Shown here: piece by piece, positions 24,501 through 34,500 of the stretch
Layout of the letters: every line of letters begins with the position of its first letter
Position numbering within the stretch: position 1 is the stretch's first letter
Assembly (NCBI GenBank): GCA_019095985.1
Contig: CM032659.1
Span: 21,601,959-21,665,958 of the forward strand
Reading direction: 5' to 3'
From: Streblospio benedicti
Taxonomy: Eukaryota; Annelida; Polychaeta; Spionida; Spionidae
Length of the DNA: 64,000 nt
Program-made: the position numbers and the translations under genes
The notes under the pieces: generated by a model
Told to the model about the DNA's origin: nothing
Databases searched by the model: none
Seen by the model: the letters and a program-made list of their open reading frames with translations, nothing else

Positions 24501-25107
24501 ATACCCGATGTAGGACTGGCTTCGAGTGTATCAAAAGGAATATGGTCTTGTTGTGCAAGTACATATAAACTGTTGTAGAATATGAAAGCTTGGTGTCGCG
24601 ACAAATGGTGTTTTTATAGAAGTGGTCGTAATTGGAGATTTCATTGCATGAAATAACCTCTTTGTTAAGACCGGTTGTTGGGGTTTTCGTGGGAGGGGCG
24701 CTCCACTGATATAAGGCTATGGTAATATCTCTTCATTTGTTCAATTTACTTGATATTTTATAATGAAGATAGTACATGCAATCGTAGTACTTAATGGTAT
24801 CCCCCCCCCATTTTCCCCCTGACTTTTTTTTTTTTACCAATATCACATTTTAGTGGGTCAAATTCCACATTCAAAAAAGTGTAAACTCCAAATCCACTTA
24901 CTAGATAAAATATAGTTTAGTTACAGTTTGATTTATGCTGTTTCAGATAACATTACAGTACTTGCCCAGTGCATGCTTCACATCGTACCAGAGAGTAGGA
25001 GAGGGAGAAAATATACTCTGAGGATAGAGGACATGTTCCCAAAGACTCTTGATAAAGCAGACGACTTTGAAAATAAAGCTATAGCTTCTGATAAATTTGT
25101 ACATTAG
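15525..25107 (+). CDS. SLC7-family amino-acid transporter (heteromeric light chain), complete
   Basis: Exons: 15525-15659, 16483-16676, 16919-17043, 17515-17601, 18536-18661, 19522-19621, 19802-19846, 20068-20191, then either 20690-20793 or 21597-21700, then 22949-23045, 23347-23496, 24279-24453 and 24947-25107. All borders are GT-AG and all phases agree, giving 1623 nt and 540 residues, the usual length for LAT/y+LAT/xCT/b0,+AT proteins. TM1 carries GSGIFVSPVGV. Further motifs are ALCYAELGTMIPKAGGDYAY, the TM7 stretch YVLTNVAYFSVLS, the TM8 stretch SCMGTVNG, RRPLKVPIVVAW and the C-terminal LHIVPES. KPLGLDC supplies the cysteine that in vertebrate light chains makes the disulfide to SLC3 heavy chains. 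It should exchange amino acids at the plasma membrane with an SLC3 partner. The subfamily is unclear: y+LAT-, xCT- and b0,+AT-like stretches are mixed. Odd points are an alternative TM8 exon and a Lys in TM6. A poly(A) signal lies at 25488. Confidence 0.93.
16308..16373. mobile_element. GGCAGATCC-family MITE, short copy
   Basis: Starts CCGGCAGATCCAGG and ends CTTGGATCTGCAC, about 66 bp with a GGTGGGGGAGGGG core. It is an internally deleted member of the family, in transporter intron 1 just before exon 2. Confidence 0.6.
17819..17950 (+). mobile_element. GGCAGATCC-family MITE
   Basis: Left end GGCAGATCGAG, right end CATCTGCCTATGG. The internal words GTGGGGCGCATTT and AATAAAGTATTTTGGTGGGAA are the same as in the 23511-23675 copy. 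It lies in transporter intron 4. Confidence 0.65.
18240..18375 (+). repeat. Short tandem array, about 34-bp unit
   Basis: Three to four copies of AAAATCACAAAATTTAGACC followed by CATAGCTATAC, diverging outward, in transporter intron 4. A related word (CAGTGACCCATG) occurs near 18107, so the array may be part of a larger decayed element. Confidence 0.65.
20690..20793 (+). CDS. Transporter exon 9a, first alternative TM8 exon
   Basis: 104 nt, phase 0 to 2, acceptor TTGTGTAG and donor GTGAGC. It encodes TM8 as PKAWWLVSLFVVV followed by SCCGTINGHLLSDN. It has the same length, phases and position as the exon at 21597-21700, with about 40 percent of residues identical (F, P, W, S-x-FV, SC-x-GT-x-NG, D). 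Including both exons would shift the frame, so a transcript can use only one. The ORF, the splice sites and the SC-x-GT-x-NG core are intact, which argues against a dead copy. Confidence 0.85.
20980..21110 (+). mobile_element. GGCAGATCC-family MITE, partial
   Basis: Left end CTGGCAGATCCAGAATTCAG is followed by the family words TTTCATGTGGTTTGTACTCA and GGGGCTATGAAA. No clear right end is visible. It lies between the two alternative TM8 exons. Confidence 0.5.
21597..21700 (+). CDS. Transporter exon 9b, second alternative TM8 exon
   Basis: 104 nt, phase 0 to 2, acceptor ACTTGTAG and donor GTATAT. It encodes TFADIMIPIIPWIISIF followed by VSLSCMGTVNGSFMADT. This copy is the closer of the two to vertebrate y+LAT/LAT TM8 (family: TFADQIFG...W.IP...ALSCFGG.N). 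It is in frame between exon 8 and exon 10. The helix face around the conserved Cys differs from exon 9a, so the two isoforms may differ in substrate range. Confidence 0.88.
21739..21912 (+). mobile_element. GGCAGATCC-family MITE, full copy
   Basis: Both ends are present: TTGGCAGATCCAAT on the left and CTTGGATCTGCCAGT on the right, about 170 bp apart. Inside are AACTCCAAAATTTCACTTTT, ATGGATCTCCTGG and CCCATGAAATCTACTGGGTG. No coding capacity. Confidence 0.75.
23511..23675 (+). mobile_element. GGCAGATCC-family MITE, full copy
   Basis: Starts CTGGCAGATCCAGCTTTTCA only 15 bases after the transporter exon 11 donor and ends CCCCTGAATCTGCCTATG. It carries the family words ATGGGATTTGTACGAGCTC and AAGGTATTCTGGTGGGAA. 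Its closeness to the donor is notable. Confidence 0.75.
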
Positions 25108-25487
25108 TACATACATGTAGGAAATGGAGAAAGTAGGTAATTGGCATAATAGTAATAGACAAAGAGATTTGACTGCAATAAAGTGTAATAGGTGTGGTAA
25201 GAAATGTGCATAATTATATGAATGTGACAGTACATGCATGGATGGGATTATTCCAAGCAAGGGATTTGTTTGTGAAATAGTTGTTATATGATGTGCCCTA
25301 TTCTCTTGTGATGAAATTACTTGTTTATTTCGGTTATCTCGAAAATTATATTTCCATGTCAAGTGGAGTGTCCCCCTCCCCCTCCCGCCCACGGAGGGTT
25401 GCACTACACGTATTGTTGTATTGGTATTGGTGCTATTTAATTCTCTAAGTGTGTAGTTGTGCCCTTTAACTTGTTCAAACTTGGAAA

Positions 25488-25493
25488 AATAAA
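25488..25493 (+). terminator. Poly(A) signal AATAAA of the transporter gene
   Basis: A canonical AATAAA 381 bases after the stop codon, the first one in the 3' flank outside the coding part. The position is plausible for a short 3' UTR. Confidence 0.55.
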
Positions 25494-26506
25494 GCTATAA
25501 ACAGATTTTCTTATAAAGTGTGTATAGAACAAGATGGTTCTAGGGGAGCATAATTTTGCAATAAAACGTTTGTGGTTGAACATGAATAGCACTTTTAATG
25601 AAAACCTTTTTTTCTATTACACATAAAAACATATGTTGAAAAAAACAGACCCTTATAAGGAACACAAATTGAGAATTAAAATTTTCACGATGGCCGCCAT
25701 AGCCCAGGATGGGCTACATATTTCACCACTGATTTCCAAGGGTGCGTCTATAAAGTTTGTTTTAAAATACGCAAACAGTGGTAATGTAAGATGATTTTTA
25801 TATAATGTGGCTCTTTGGCTCATCAGAACTAGGGAAAATAAGGATATAAAAAAATCGTATTAGACTGTGTAGAAAATGAGATGTTTCTATGGTTTCATAT
25901 TTATACACATACGCATACTGATTCTAAAACATAGTAATATATTTGCCTCTGCAGTAGCTAGAAACATCAAACTTTGCACTTATGTACCTAATAAGAAACT
26001 GCTAAAGCTTAATTTGTTTCATATGACCTAACATAGATATAAACGAATAAGAATAAGAGGCGTACATTTAAAGCATGTATTTATCATAAATAAAAAGATG
26101 GGTAATCAATGGATATTCTAATTTTGTTTAATAAAACAAGAGTTCAAGTAGTATGTTCACGGTTATGTTGACGGTTACATTTTGCAATATCGCATGATGA
26201 AGAAAAATGGAGAAATCTGATTGGCTGAGAAAAATGTCACAATCTGATCTATCTCTCTCCTGCTGTTTACATAGTAGTTTGAAAATTATGTAGTGCGCAG
26301 TGCGTTAAAGTTATTGCAGAAATGTACGTTTCGCGTTATCATTTGTACGTTCTATGTACGCCTGTGTACGTCAGTCACTTACTATTCTAAGAAGCGTGTC
26401 ATTATAATTTTCGTCAACTGCTTTGTGAATTTGAGTTAACATTGAGTAAAAGCACATCTATCAACATGGACACTGCTACAACTGAATGAGGTAAATGCGA
26501 TATAAT
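25494..26506. other. Intergenic, nothing firm
   Basis: AT-rich DNA between the transporter 3' end and the next repeats. A single GATGGCCGCCAT box (near 25690) and a small TAGCCCA/TGGGCTA hairpin are the only structures seen. Confidence 0.4.
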
Positions 26507-26599
26507 AAATGGTGCCCGCTGTTTGGGGATTCGCGTCGGGCAACATTGTTCCTTCGGGGCGACATTTCGGCGTACCTCCCCCAACAGCGGGCACCATTT
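26507..26599. mobile_element. Short palindromic MITE, 93 bp
   Basis: The left end AAATGGTGCCCGCTGTTTGG is mirrored by the right end CCAACAGCGGGCACCATTT, with a CpG-rich centre. The inverted ends are about 19 bp and near perfect. Confidence 0.75.
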
Positions 26600-26871
26600 A
26601 CATATTGCCGTTTCGTGGTCTCTTTTTAGTCCCAACATGCGCAGAGGCTGTAAAACCCGTCTACAGAAAATTCACGCTGCCCAAAAGACTCAGATCCAGT
26701 CACGTGTATCTACAAAAGTATAGTGGAAGCAGTCTTTTGGTACCTAAACGCTCATACGGAACGAAACAATAAAATGATTCACAATATCTACATGTAGATT
26801 CACACTAATAGATCTCAGTGACCAGTCATGAAGCCATGTGACATGTCGGCGCCTAATAAAAGACTGGAGTA

Positions 26872-27531
26872 TGTGGACGGTTAACCGGATAACTGGCTAC
26901 GGTCGATTTTCTAAGCATAACCGGTCCCTACATTGGCAAACCGGTTATTGATTTTGATGATTATTTTCATGCCCAAGCTATATCTATATCCATATATTTC
27001 ATTAATTTTGCGTGATTTAACATTTTTTGGCACTTCAAATCACGGGCGCTCTTTAAATGAGTAATATATCAGTAGTTTGGTGTATATCCCACCTATGCGT
27101 ATTGAATGCACACAATAAATTTTAACATTATATACACATATAAAGAGCTCCGTGCTTCAAATTGCTTGCTGGTTGGTGTTCAATAGACTCTGTTCATATC
27201 CAGACCGCCATTCTGTATTGCATATATCCTGATCGCTGTACGTTGGTCTGTGTTACAGAGAGACTAGGTTGATCGAGACTATGCTGGTGAACGTAAAAGA
27301 CGAAATGCATAAACCGCGATGTTTTTTTTTCAAACGCTAATATTGATACAGGGTGTCCAATCAATATATTCAGTCGCCGTATCGTTTCGCTTTACGTTTC
27401 TTGACTACGTGGCGCATTTGTACAAAAAAAACTAGGTGTTACGTATCTAGATCTACAGTACTACGGTAATCGGTTACGGTTCCGTTACATAGAGCCGATT
27501 AACCAGTCTCAATTTTCTCGAACCGTCCACA
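26872..27531. mobile_element. Non-autonomous DNA element, about 660 bp
   Basis: The ends TGTGGACGGTTAACCGG and CTCGAACCGTCCACA are inverted, and the subterminal words GGTTATGC/ACGGTTCCG also suggest mirroring. There is no ORF of note. It lies downstream of the sulfotransferase gene. Confidence 0.55.
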
Positions 27532-27568
27532 CACTGTAAAAGAGAGATAAAGAATCTGACTGGCATAT

Positions 27569-27574
27569 TTTATT
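27569..27574 (-). terminator. Possible poly(A) signal of the sulfotransferase gene
   Basis: TTTATT on the plus strand, that is AATAAA on the minus strand, about 360 bases past the stop codon. It is the first such hexamer in that direction. Confidence 0.4.
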
Positions 27575-27935
27575 GCGAACACAATTTTCACATTAATAAG
27601 ACAGCACTATCAGCATGTTAAAATTACACCACCTACTTGCGAATATTACTGGTAGTTTATGTATAATTGTAGAAACTCTATTACCTTTCCATTTCAGAAA
27701 TTACTATTTCATATATCCATTATAGTATTACTCAGTAATTCGATTTGTTTTCGAGATATTACATTTTTACTATCTCGCACTTTATACAAGTGAACAAATA
27801 TATGCATGTATTTGTTTAATAACTCATCCACACATTTTGTGTTTTTTTTTCTCACCAAACGATTATGCCCATACAAAATACAAAACCACAATCACAAAAT
27901 ACATGTCCATAACAATTGGAGAACATTGTTAAATT

Positions 27936-28560
27936 CTAACAGCAATCACCTGAACACCCTATTGTTAATTCACCATTGTTTTCATCTCTAGTCCAATCAT
28001 AACCAAACTGCTCAAAATCTAGTTTGTACTTTTTGCCAACAAAGTCCACATAAGACTGAGACATATTCGCATAGTCAGATAACACTTTGGGAATCTTCAA
28101 AGCATCAGCATTTACGTTGCTATTGCGTTTAGTTTCGATTCCTCTGCCTTTCATATGATTTGTAACAAGATAATCGATATCATGTTCAAAAGTTTCAATC
28201 TTCCCAATGTAATCATATTCAAGCTCACATGGCTGACACATATTGCTATAAGGCCCCTGTAGATGCATATCTCCCCCTCCCATTTGAAGATACTTTATAA
28301 TATCAACAAAAGGTATGCTAATATTGATCAAATTCTTCTTTCTAGTCATCTCCCACGAGGGGTCAAGCACTTTCATAATTCTTGGAATCCATTGCTGAAA
28401 GTAGTTTCCAAAGTGCCAGAATTCACTCGTTTTGTCCATTTCAATAACTAGTTTGTCCCTCCAAGCAGATAATATTCTGTCAAATGGATGTCGCACAAAG
28501 AAGAACTTGTAGTAGTTTTTCAGCCGATACCTGATTTCGTCTGTGGTATAGTTGGACAAC
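27936..28560 (-). CDS. Sulfotransferase exon 4, catalytic C-terminal part
   Basis: 625 nt, with an acceptor TTAACTCTAG at 28568-28561 on the minus strand and a stop at 27938-27936. It carries the 3'-phosphate-binding RHPFDRILSAW, the CQPCELEYDYIGKIETFE segment and the C-terminal FEQFGYDW. The open reading frame continues past the acceptor into the intron, but the phase fit to exon 3 shows the border. Confidence 0.92.
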
Positions 28561-31500
28561 CTAGAGTTAAGCAAAAAAAGAAAATACGATTCAATAAAAT
28601 ATGCCACTTAGTGAGGTACTGCACTCACAGAGCAAGCTTTCAATTGAGACCAATTCACGCCAATAGTATTGTCCCATTTGCACTCCCCCGACACTGTTCT
28701 AAGTACCGTGAATCTCGTTTTCGGATGTCATGTATGGTGTGACTGGACAGTTTTTCATTTAATATTTAATGATTATCATTGTAAAGTTTAAAGTGTGTAG
28801 ATGTTAATCAAAATAGAAAAAGTCGCTCGTTTTGAAATTTTATTACCAGTTCAATAAAAAATTTTACTATTACCATTAAAAAAACTGCTCCAAAATGTTT
28901 TAACCAAATGAAAACTCGTTTTTGCCCTGACCCAAAAAACCCGTTATTTATTTTATCCAATGAGGTTTTTCAGCCTCCATACATGTTTACCCTTAACTGA
29001 ACTCTACTTTCAGCCTAGTTTCCCTCTCCCCTTGTCTTAAGACATTGACCTTTGGTCACGTGGCATTCAGCCTCGTTTTCACCTCTCTTTGTGTTAACCC
29101 TCCCATGTGACCAGCAGTTAGCGATTTTCATTAACAGCATTCAGTTCAACTGTTAATTTCAAAAGTTTTTCGTTCAGGATTTTGAAAGTTTTCATTGTTG
29201 GAGGATTAATTCAGACTTTTAGTTAAAGTTTCGCGTTGTGCTAGTGCAGTTTACTATTTGTGGAGTATTTCTTTGAACAAGGCTGGCGTTTTCAGGTGTG
29301 TAATTTTGCTTTCATTATTGTTACACGTGGTTTGGGCGTTTGTCGTTGTAACCATGCAGCCAAAGATTCTAGTAATTGGCCATTCGTTTGTAAGTCGTTT
29401 TTCTCAATATGCCATTCAAGCTAATAACAGAACTAATTTGGGTTTGCGTACATCTTCACACAAAGTCCATTTGCGGGGTTTCTCAGCAATGTTAGTAGAT
29501 CACTTGAGTTACCATAAAAAATTGGATTAAAGCCCTATCACCCCAAGTAGTTTTGATTATATTGGCTCAAATGATCTTGATAATGGTAACATACCCCTAC
29601 ATCTCTTGGTACAGACGCTTGAAAATTTCGCAAGTATATTAAAAAGGCAATTTCAGGTAAAGGTGGTGGCAGTTTTGGAAGCATTTTTTAGGACTAAAGT
29701 GTGCCGTGGAACATCCCTGACGGTGACTGATTTGAATCATTCTATTTATGAATTCAATCATTTATGTAGGTCAGCACAGCAGTTTAAATTTTGGCATCAC
29801 GTGGGTCTAGTTGCAGATTGGCGGCGGTACATTTCAACAGATGGAGTTCATCTCAACACACACGGAATGGTTAAATATTTTAATCTGTGCAATCAGCTTT
29901 ATCCATTTTTCATCTATGTCACGCTATGTGTAACCTACTCAAAGTTTTGTTATTATGGTATAGCTTCATTTCAGCTGCTGCTTGTGTCTTTTGAGCCAGG
30001 CTCAATTATCTCAACTAATATTTCCCGTTATTACCTTTTTTTCCAGCACAATCTGCCAGCATCCTTTTAACTTGTGTGGTGCCATTGTAGAATTCTTTTT
30101 CATCTACCTTTAGCACATATTCGTACTTTATGCATGTACCTTTTAACTTACGATCTTTTTAGTAAGTCAGCCGTGCCTTTAGCACATAATTGCACTTTAT
30201 GTACTGTTAACTGACTATGTCCTTTGTAAGCCCGCGTGCCTTTAGCACATATTTGCACTTTATCCTTGTACCCTTTAACTACCATGCCCTTAGTAAGTTT
30301 GTCGTGCCTTTAGCACATAATTGCACTTTATCCATAAACCCTGTAACTGATATCCCTAGTAAGTGAGTCGTGCCTTTAGCACACTTTTTGCACTTAATCC
30401 GTTTATCTCCCTACTGACGATGCCTTTAGTAAGTTAATCTCGCCCTGACGATGCATTTAGCAGACGTGCCTTTAGCACATATTTCGCACTTTATTCGTGT
30501 ATCTCGCCCTGACGATGCCTTTAGTAAGTCAGACGTGCCTTTAGCACATATTCGCACTTTATTCGTGTATCTCGCCCTGACGATGCCTTTAGTAAGTCAG
30601 ACGTGCCTTTTAGCACATATTTAGCACTTTATTCGTGTATCTCGCCCTGACGATGCCTTTTAAGTCAAGTGCCTTTAGCACATATTCGCCTTTATTTAGC
30701 ACGATATTCAGACGTGCACTTTTCGCACTTTCGTGTTCTCGCCCTGACGATGCCTTTAGTAAGTCAGACGTGCCTTTAGCACATATTCGCACTTTATTCG
30801 TGTATCTCGCCCCTGACGATGCCTTTAGTAAGTCAGACGTGCCTTTTTAGCACATATTCGCACTTTATTCAGTGCCTTTATCTCGCACGCCCTGACGATG
30901 CCTTTAGTAAGTCAGACGTGCCTTTAGCACATATTCGCACTTTATCGTGTGTATCTCGCCCCCTGACGATGCCTTTAGTAAGTCAGGCGTGCCTTTAGCA
31001 CATTTAGCACTTTATTCGTGTATCTCGCCCTGACGATGCCTTTAGTAAGTCAGGCGTGCCTTTAGCACATTTACTTTATTCGTGTATCTCGCCCTGACGA
31101 TGCCTTTAGTAAGTCAGACGTGCCTTTTAGCACATATTCGCCCTGACGATGCCTTTAGTAAGTCAGGCGTGCCTTTAGCACATATTCGCACTTTATTCGT
31201 GTATCTCGCCCTGACGATGCCTTTAGTAAGTCAGACGTGCCTTTAGCACATATTCGCACTTTATTCGTGTATCTCGCCCTGACGATGCCTTTAGTAAGTC
31301 AGACGTGCCTTTAGCACATATTCGCACACTTTATTCGTGTATCTCGCCCTGACGATGCCTTTAGTAAGTCAGACGTGCCTTTAGCACATATTCGCACTTT
31401 TATTCGTGTATCTCGCCCTGACGATGCCTTTAGTAAGTCAGACGTGCCTTTAGCACATATTCGCACTTTATTCGTGTATCTCGCCCTGACGATGCCTTTA

Positions 31501-34500
31501 GTAAGTCAGACGTGCCTTTAGCACATATTCGCACTTTTATTCGTGTATCTCGTACGGACAATGCCTTCAGTAAGTCAGTCGTGCCTTTAGCACATAATTG
31601 CACTTTGTGCAGGTACCTATGTATAGGACGTTTCCCTCAGTAAGTCAGCCTTGGTGTCTACATTTAACTGAACTTTCTTCCAGGTAATGGTCTAGGATGC
31701 CGTAAAACTCATGCAATGTATATCATACAGTGGTAATAGTGCCTACCATGCTACCTATGTGTTCACTTATCAATCTTTCACACTGTACCCCTTTGATCTG
31801 CCGTTCGGTTCTGTTTTAGGATGGCACCAAAGAGAGCAGCAAGCGGAACAACCAACGAAAAGGGTCCACCAGCAAAGAAAACCCTCAAACAGCAACGCAA
31901 ACAGCAATGCATACACGACGAAGTGTTACAGCAGGTGGCTACGCATTTGCCTGTAACTGACAGTAGCCACCAAAGTGTCCAGGATTCTAGTGTTGCGGAG
32001 GCTCCTATGGAGTTGTCGCAAGTGGCTATGCTCACACAACGCTTGTCATCCGTGGAGGCTCAGCTCCAAGCTGTGGCCCAGATATCCTTACAACAACAGG
32101 AAAATCTGGCGAGTCAACAGCCCCCTATTGGGCACACACAGGAAGTAGCTTCACAGCCAAATTTAGAAGTGTTAACAGAGGATCAATCGCTTTCGAATGT
32201 ACCCGGGGTTAATGGTGCTATCCAACCACGCTATGGGCCAGGGGAGCATCCTCTTCAGGAGTACAGTGTGCTAGGTACAACTTTAGATGTCAGGATAAAG
32301 TCTAAGATCTTGCAGGCAATTACATAGAATTATCCTCGCTGCTCACCAAACACGAGGATACCCTGGCCCTGCGCATGTCTCAGGATGGCAAAGAAATTGT
32401 TTTGGGTCGCAAAGACTCAAAAGCTATCACCAGTATTTTTGAATGGTTGCGCCTGTTCAACATCTTGCAGCCGTTTTATCAGCAGCTAAACCTGCACTAG
32501 GACCCCACCTCAATACTTATATGGTACGCATTATGGACCTTCATCAATTATATCCTGGGACTAATACCTACCTCAGGTACGACGAGGAGTTCAGGAGGCT
32601 CAGAGCGGTTAATGAAGAGCATCATCCATGGTCGGTACTGCACATGGGTACCCTTGTTAGGTGCACCACACCACTAGCTTCATTGTCAGCACCACCTACA
32701 CCGCTTAGGAAGCCCTTTCCATCAAGCTCCACTGGAAAGGGGGTCTGCTTTGACTTCAACTCAGTCAAAGGTTGCTCAAGGTCTCACTGCAGATTTGAGC
32801 ACAGCTGTGATTGACTGTCTCGTTTTATGATGGTTAAAGCTAGGTCTTGGGCTCCATGGTTGGACCCAGCATCCCAGCCTATAAAGGAAGATTGGAGCAA
32901 CTGGTTCTCTTCCAGTTAGACTTGTGTTTGTGTAAACTATTGTATTATATTTTGCATTGTAGCTTGTTATCATTGTGTCTGTAATCTCTAAGTACCCCCC
33001 TTTTTTATTGTGCAAGCATGCCTTGGGTGGGGCTCTGTGTGTCGTTTTTTGACCCCACCTAATTTCCAAATAAACTCGTTAGCATTGTCCTGCTCATTAC
33101 AGGCAGGGCGATGCTTTCATGAACAACATATTTCTACTTCTTTTATTTGTCAATTACTTAGCTGGCATGCTTGCAGTTTGGGGTTTGGGTCCAGGGCAAA
33201 AATGTGAGTTTTTCAACCAAATGAAAAACTCGTTTTTGCCCTGACCCAAAAAACCCGTTATTTATTTTATCCAATGAGGTTTTTCAGCCTCCATACATGT
33301 TTACCCTTAACTGAACTCTACTTTCAGCCTAGTTTCCCTCTCCCCTTGTCTTAAGACATTGACCTTTGGTCACGTGGCATTCAGCCTCGTTTTCACCTCT
33401 CTTTGTGTTAACCCTCCCATGTGACCAGCAGTTAGCGATTTTCATTAACAGCATTCAGTTCAACTGTTAATTTCAAAAGTTTTTCCTCCACGTTCCCCAT
33501 CCGCCACCCTTTTCTACTTACATAAATTATTTATGTGAGCTGCTACAGGTTCAGTTTATCCGGTTTTAAATGTTTGTAACTTAATTTTATTTTGTAGCTT
33601 GATGTTTGTGTTTGGTAATCATGTCAGTGCCCATATATGGGTTTATTTCCATGTTTTAGCACAATGTGTTTAGCAATTGTATACTTTTTTAGTTTTTATT
33701 TTAGTAAAAAGTGATTATAACGGTCGTCTGTTGTCATGCAGAATTCTTTTTTAGTACAATGTTCTTTCTTTAAACATATTTTGTAAATTTGTTTTATGTA
33801 GTCTCTGTTTACGCTACAGCATAAGTCAGTTGAACACGGTTATTTTCATCTATGCTAATTGTTTCATTACGTGTATCTTGATATACTAATCTGGTGTGTG
33901 TCGTTTTTGACCCCACCTAATTTCCAAATAAACTCGTTAGCATTGTCCTGCTCATTACAGGCAGGGCGATGCTTTCATGAACAACATATTTCTACTTCTT
34001 TTTATTTGTCAATTACTTAGCTGGCATGCTTGCAGTTTGGGGTTTATGTGACAAATACAAGACTACATGTTCACTTCTGGCAGAAAGCATTAAACTTTGC
34101 ATAACGGGGTTTTAAGGTACGCTGGTTCTAAAATATCGGGAACCACGCTCCAATATAGTTGGTTCCTCCCGAAATCCAAGATGGCTGACAAGATGACTGC
34201 CGGTACATAGATAGTAAGTAACTAATTTTACTATTACATGTAGGTCTAGAATAACATGCAATACCACTTTTTGCACTGAATTTTGCATGGGAAAATCCAA
34301 TTCTAATGTAATTTTGATGATTGGATGTGACGAACAAGGTCAAAGGTTATGCTCATGATTGAATAAGGGTTGATTTTTGACACAAACGCAAAAATGTCTG
34401 CAGACAAAAAATTCCCGAAACACCGATTATATATTGTTCATATCAATATTTTCCAACATAGCTTTGACATAAAGTATTTAAAAGCATAATTTTGACATAT

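Larger units (their letters stand above)
28902..34045 (+). mobile_element. Ngaro-like (tyrosine-recombinase type) retroelement with split direct repeats
   Basis: The repeat layout is A1 (28902-29171), body, B1 (33037-33186), A2 (33215-33485), B2 (33896-34045). This A1-B1-A2-B2 arrangement is the split direct repeat hallmark of Ngaro/PAT-type elements. A1 with A2 and B1 with B2 differ by only one or two bases, so the insertion looks recent. Parts in order are an SGNH-hydrolase-like region (29354-29900), a 68-bp satellite array, and a gag-like region (31821-32814) ending in a CCCH-type knuckle, GCSRSHCRFEHSC. I see no reverse transcriptase or tyrosine recombinase, so it looks incomplete and broken, with a few visible breaks, and probably depended on other copies. 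It is inserted in intron 3 of the sulfotransferase gene, in opposite orientation. Confidence 0.8.

Noticed and set aside
24943-25404. 153-residue minus-strand ORF
   Set aside because: It overlaps the last transporter exon and 3' UTR on the opposite strand and has no motif.
28561-28607. ATT/ATG-like start of the sulfotransferase C-terminal ORF upstream of 28560
   Set aside because: The sequence is the polypyrimidine tract and acceptor of intron 3 and not the start of a protein.
30080-31630. CRISPR-like array
   Set aside because: Units are contiguous 68-bp tandem copies without unique spacers, in animal DNA within a retroelement.
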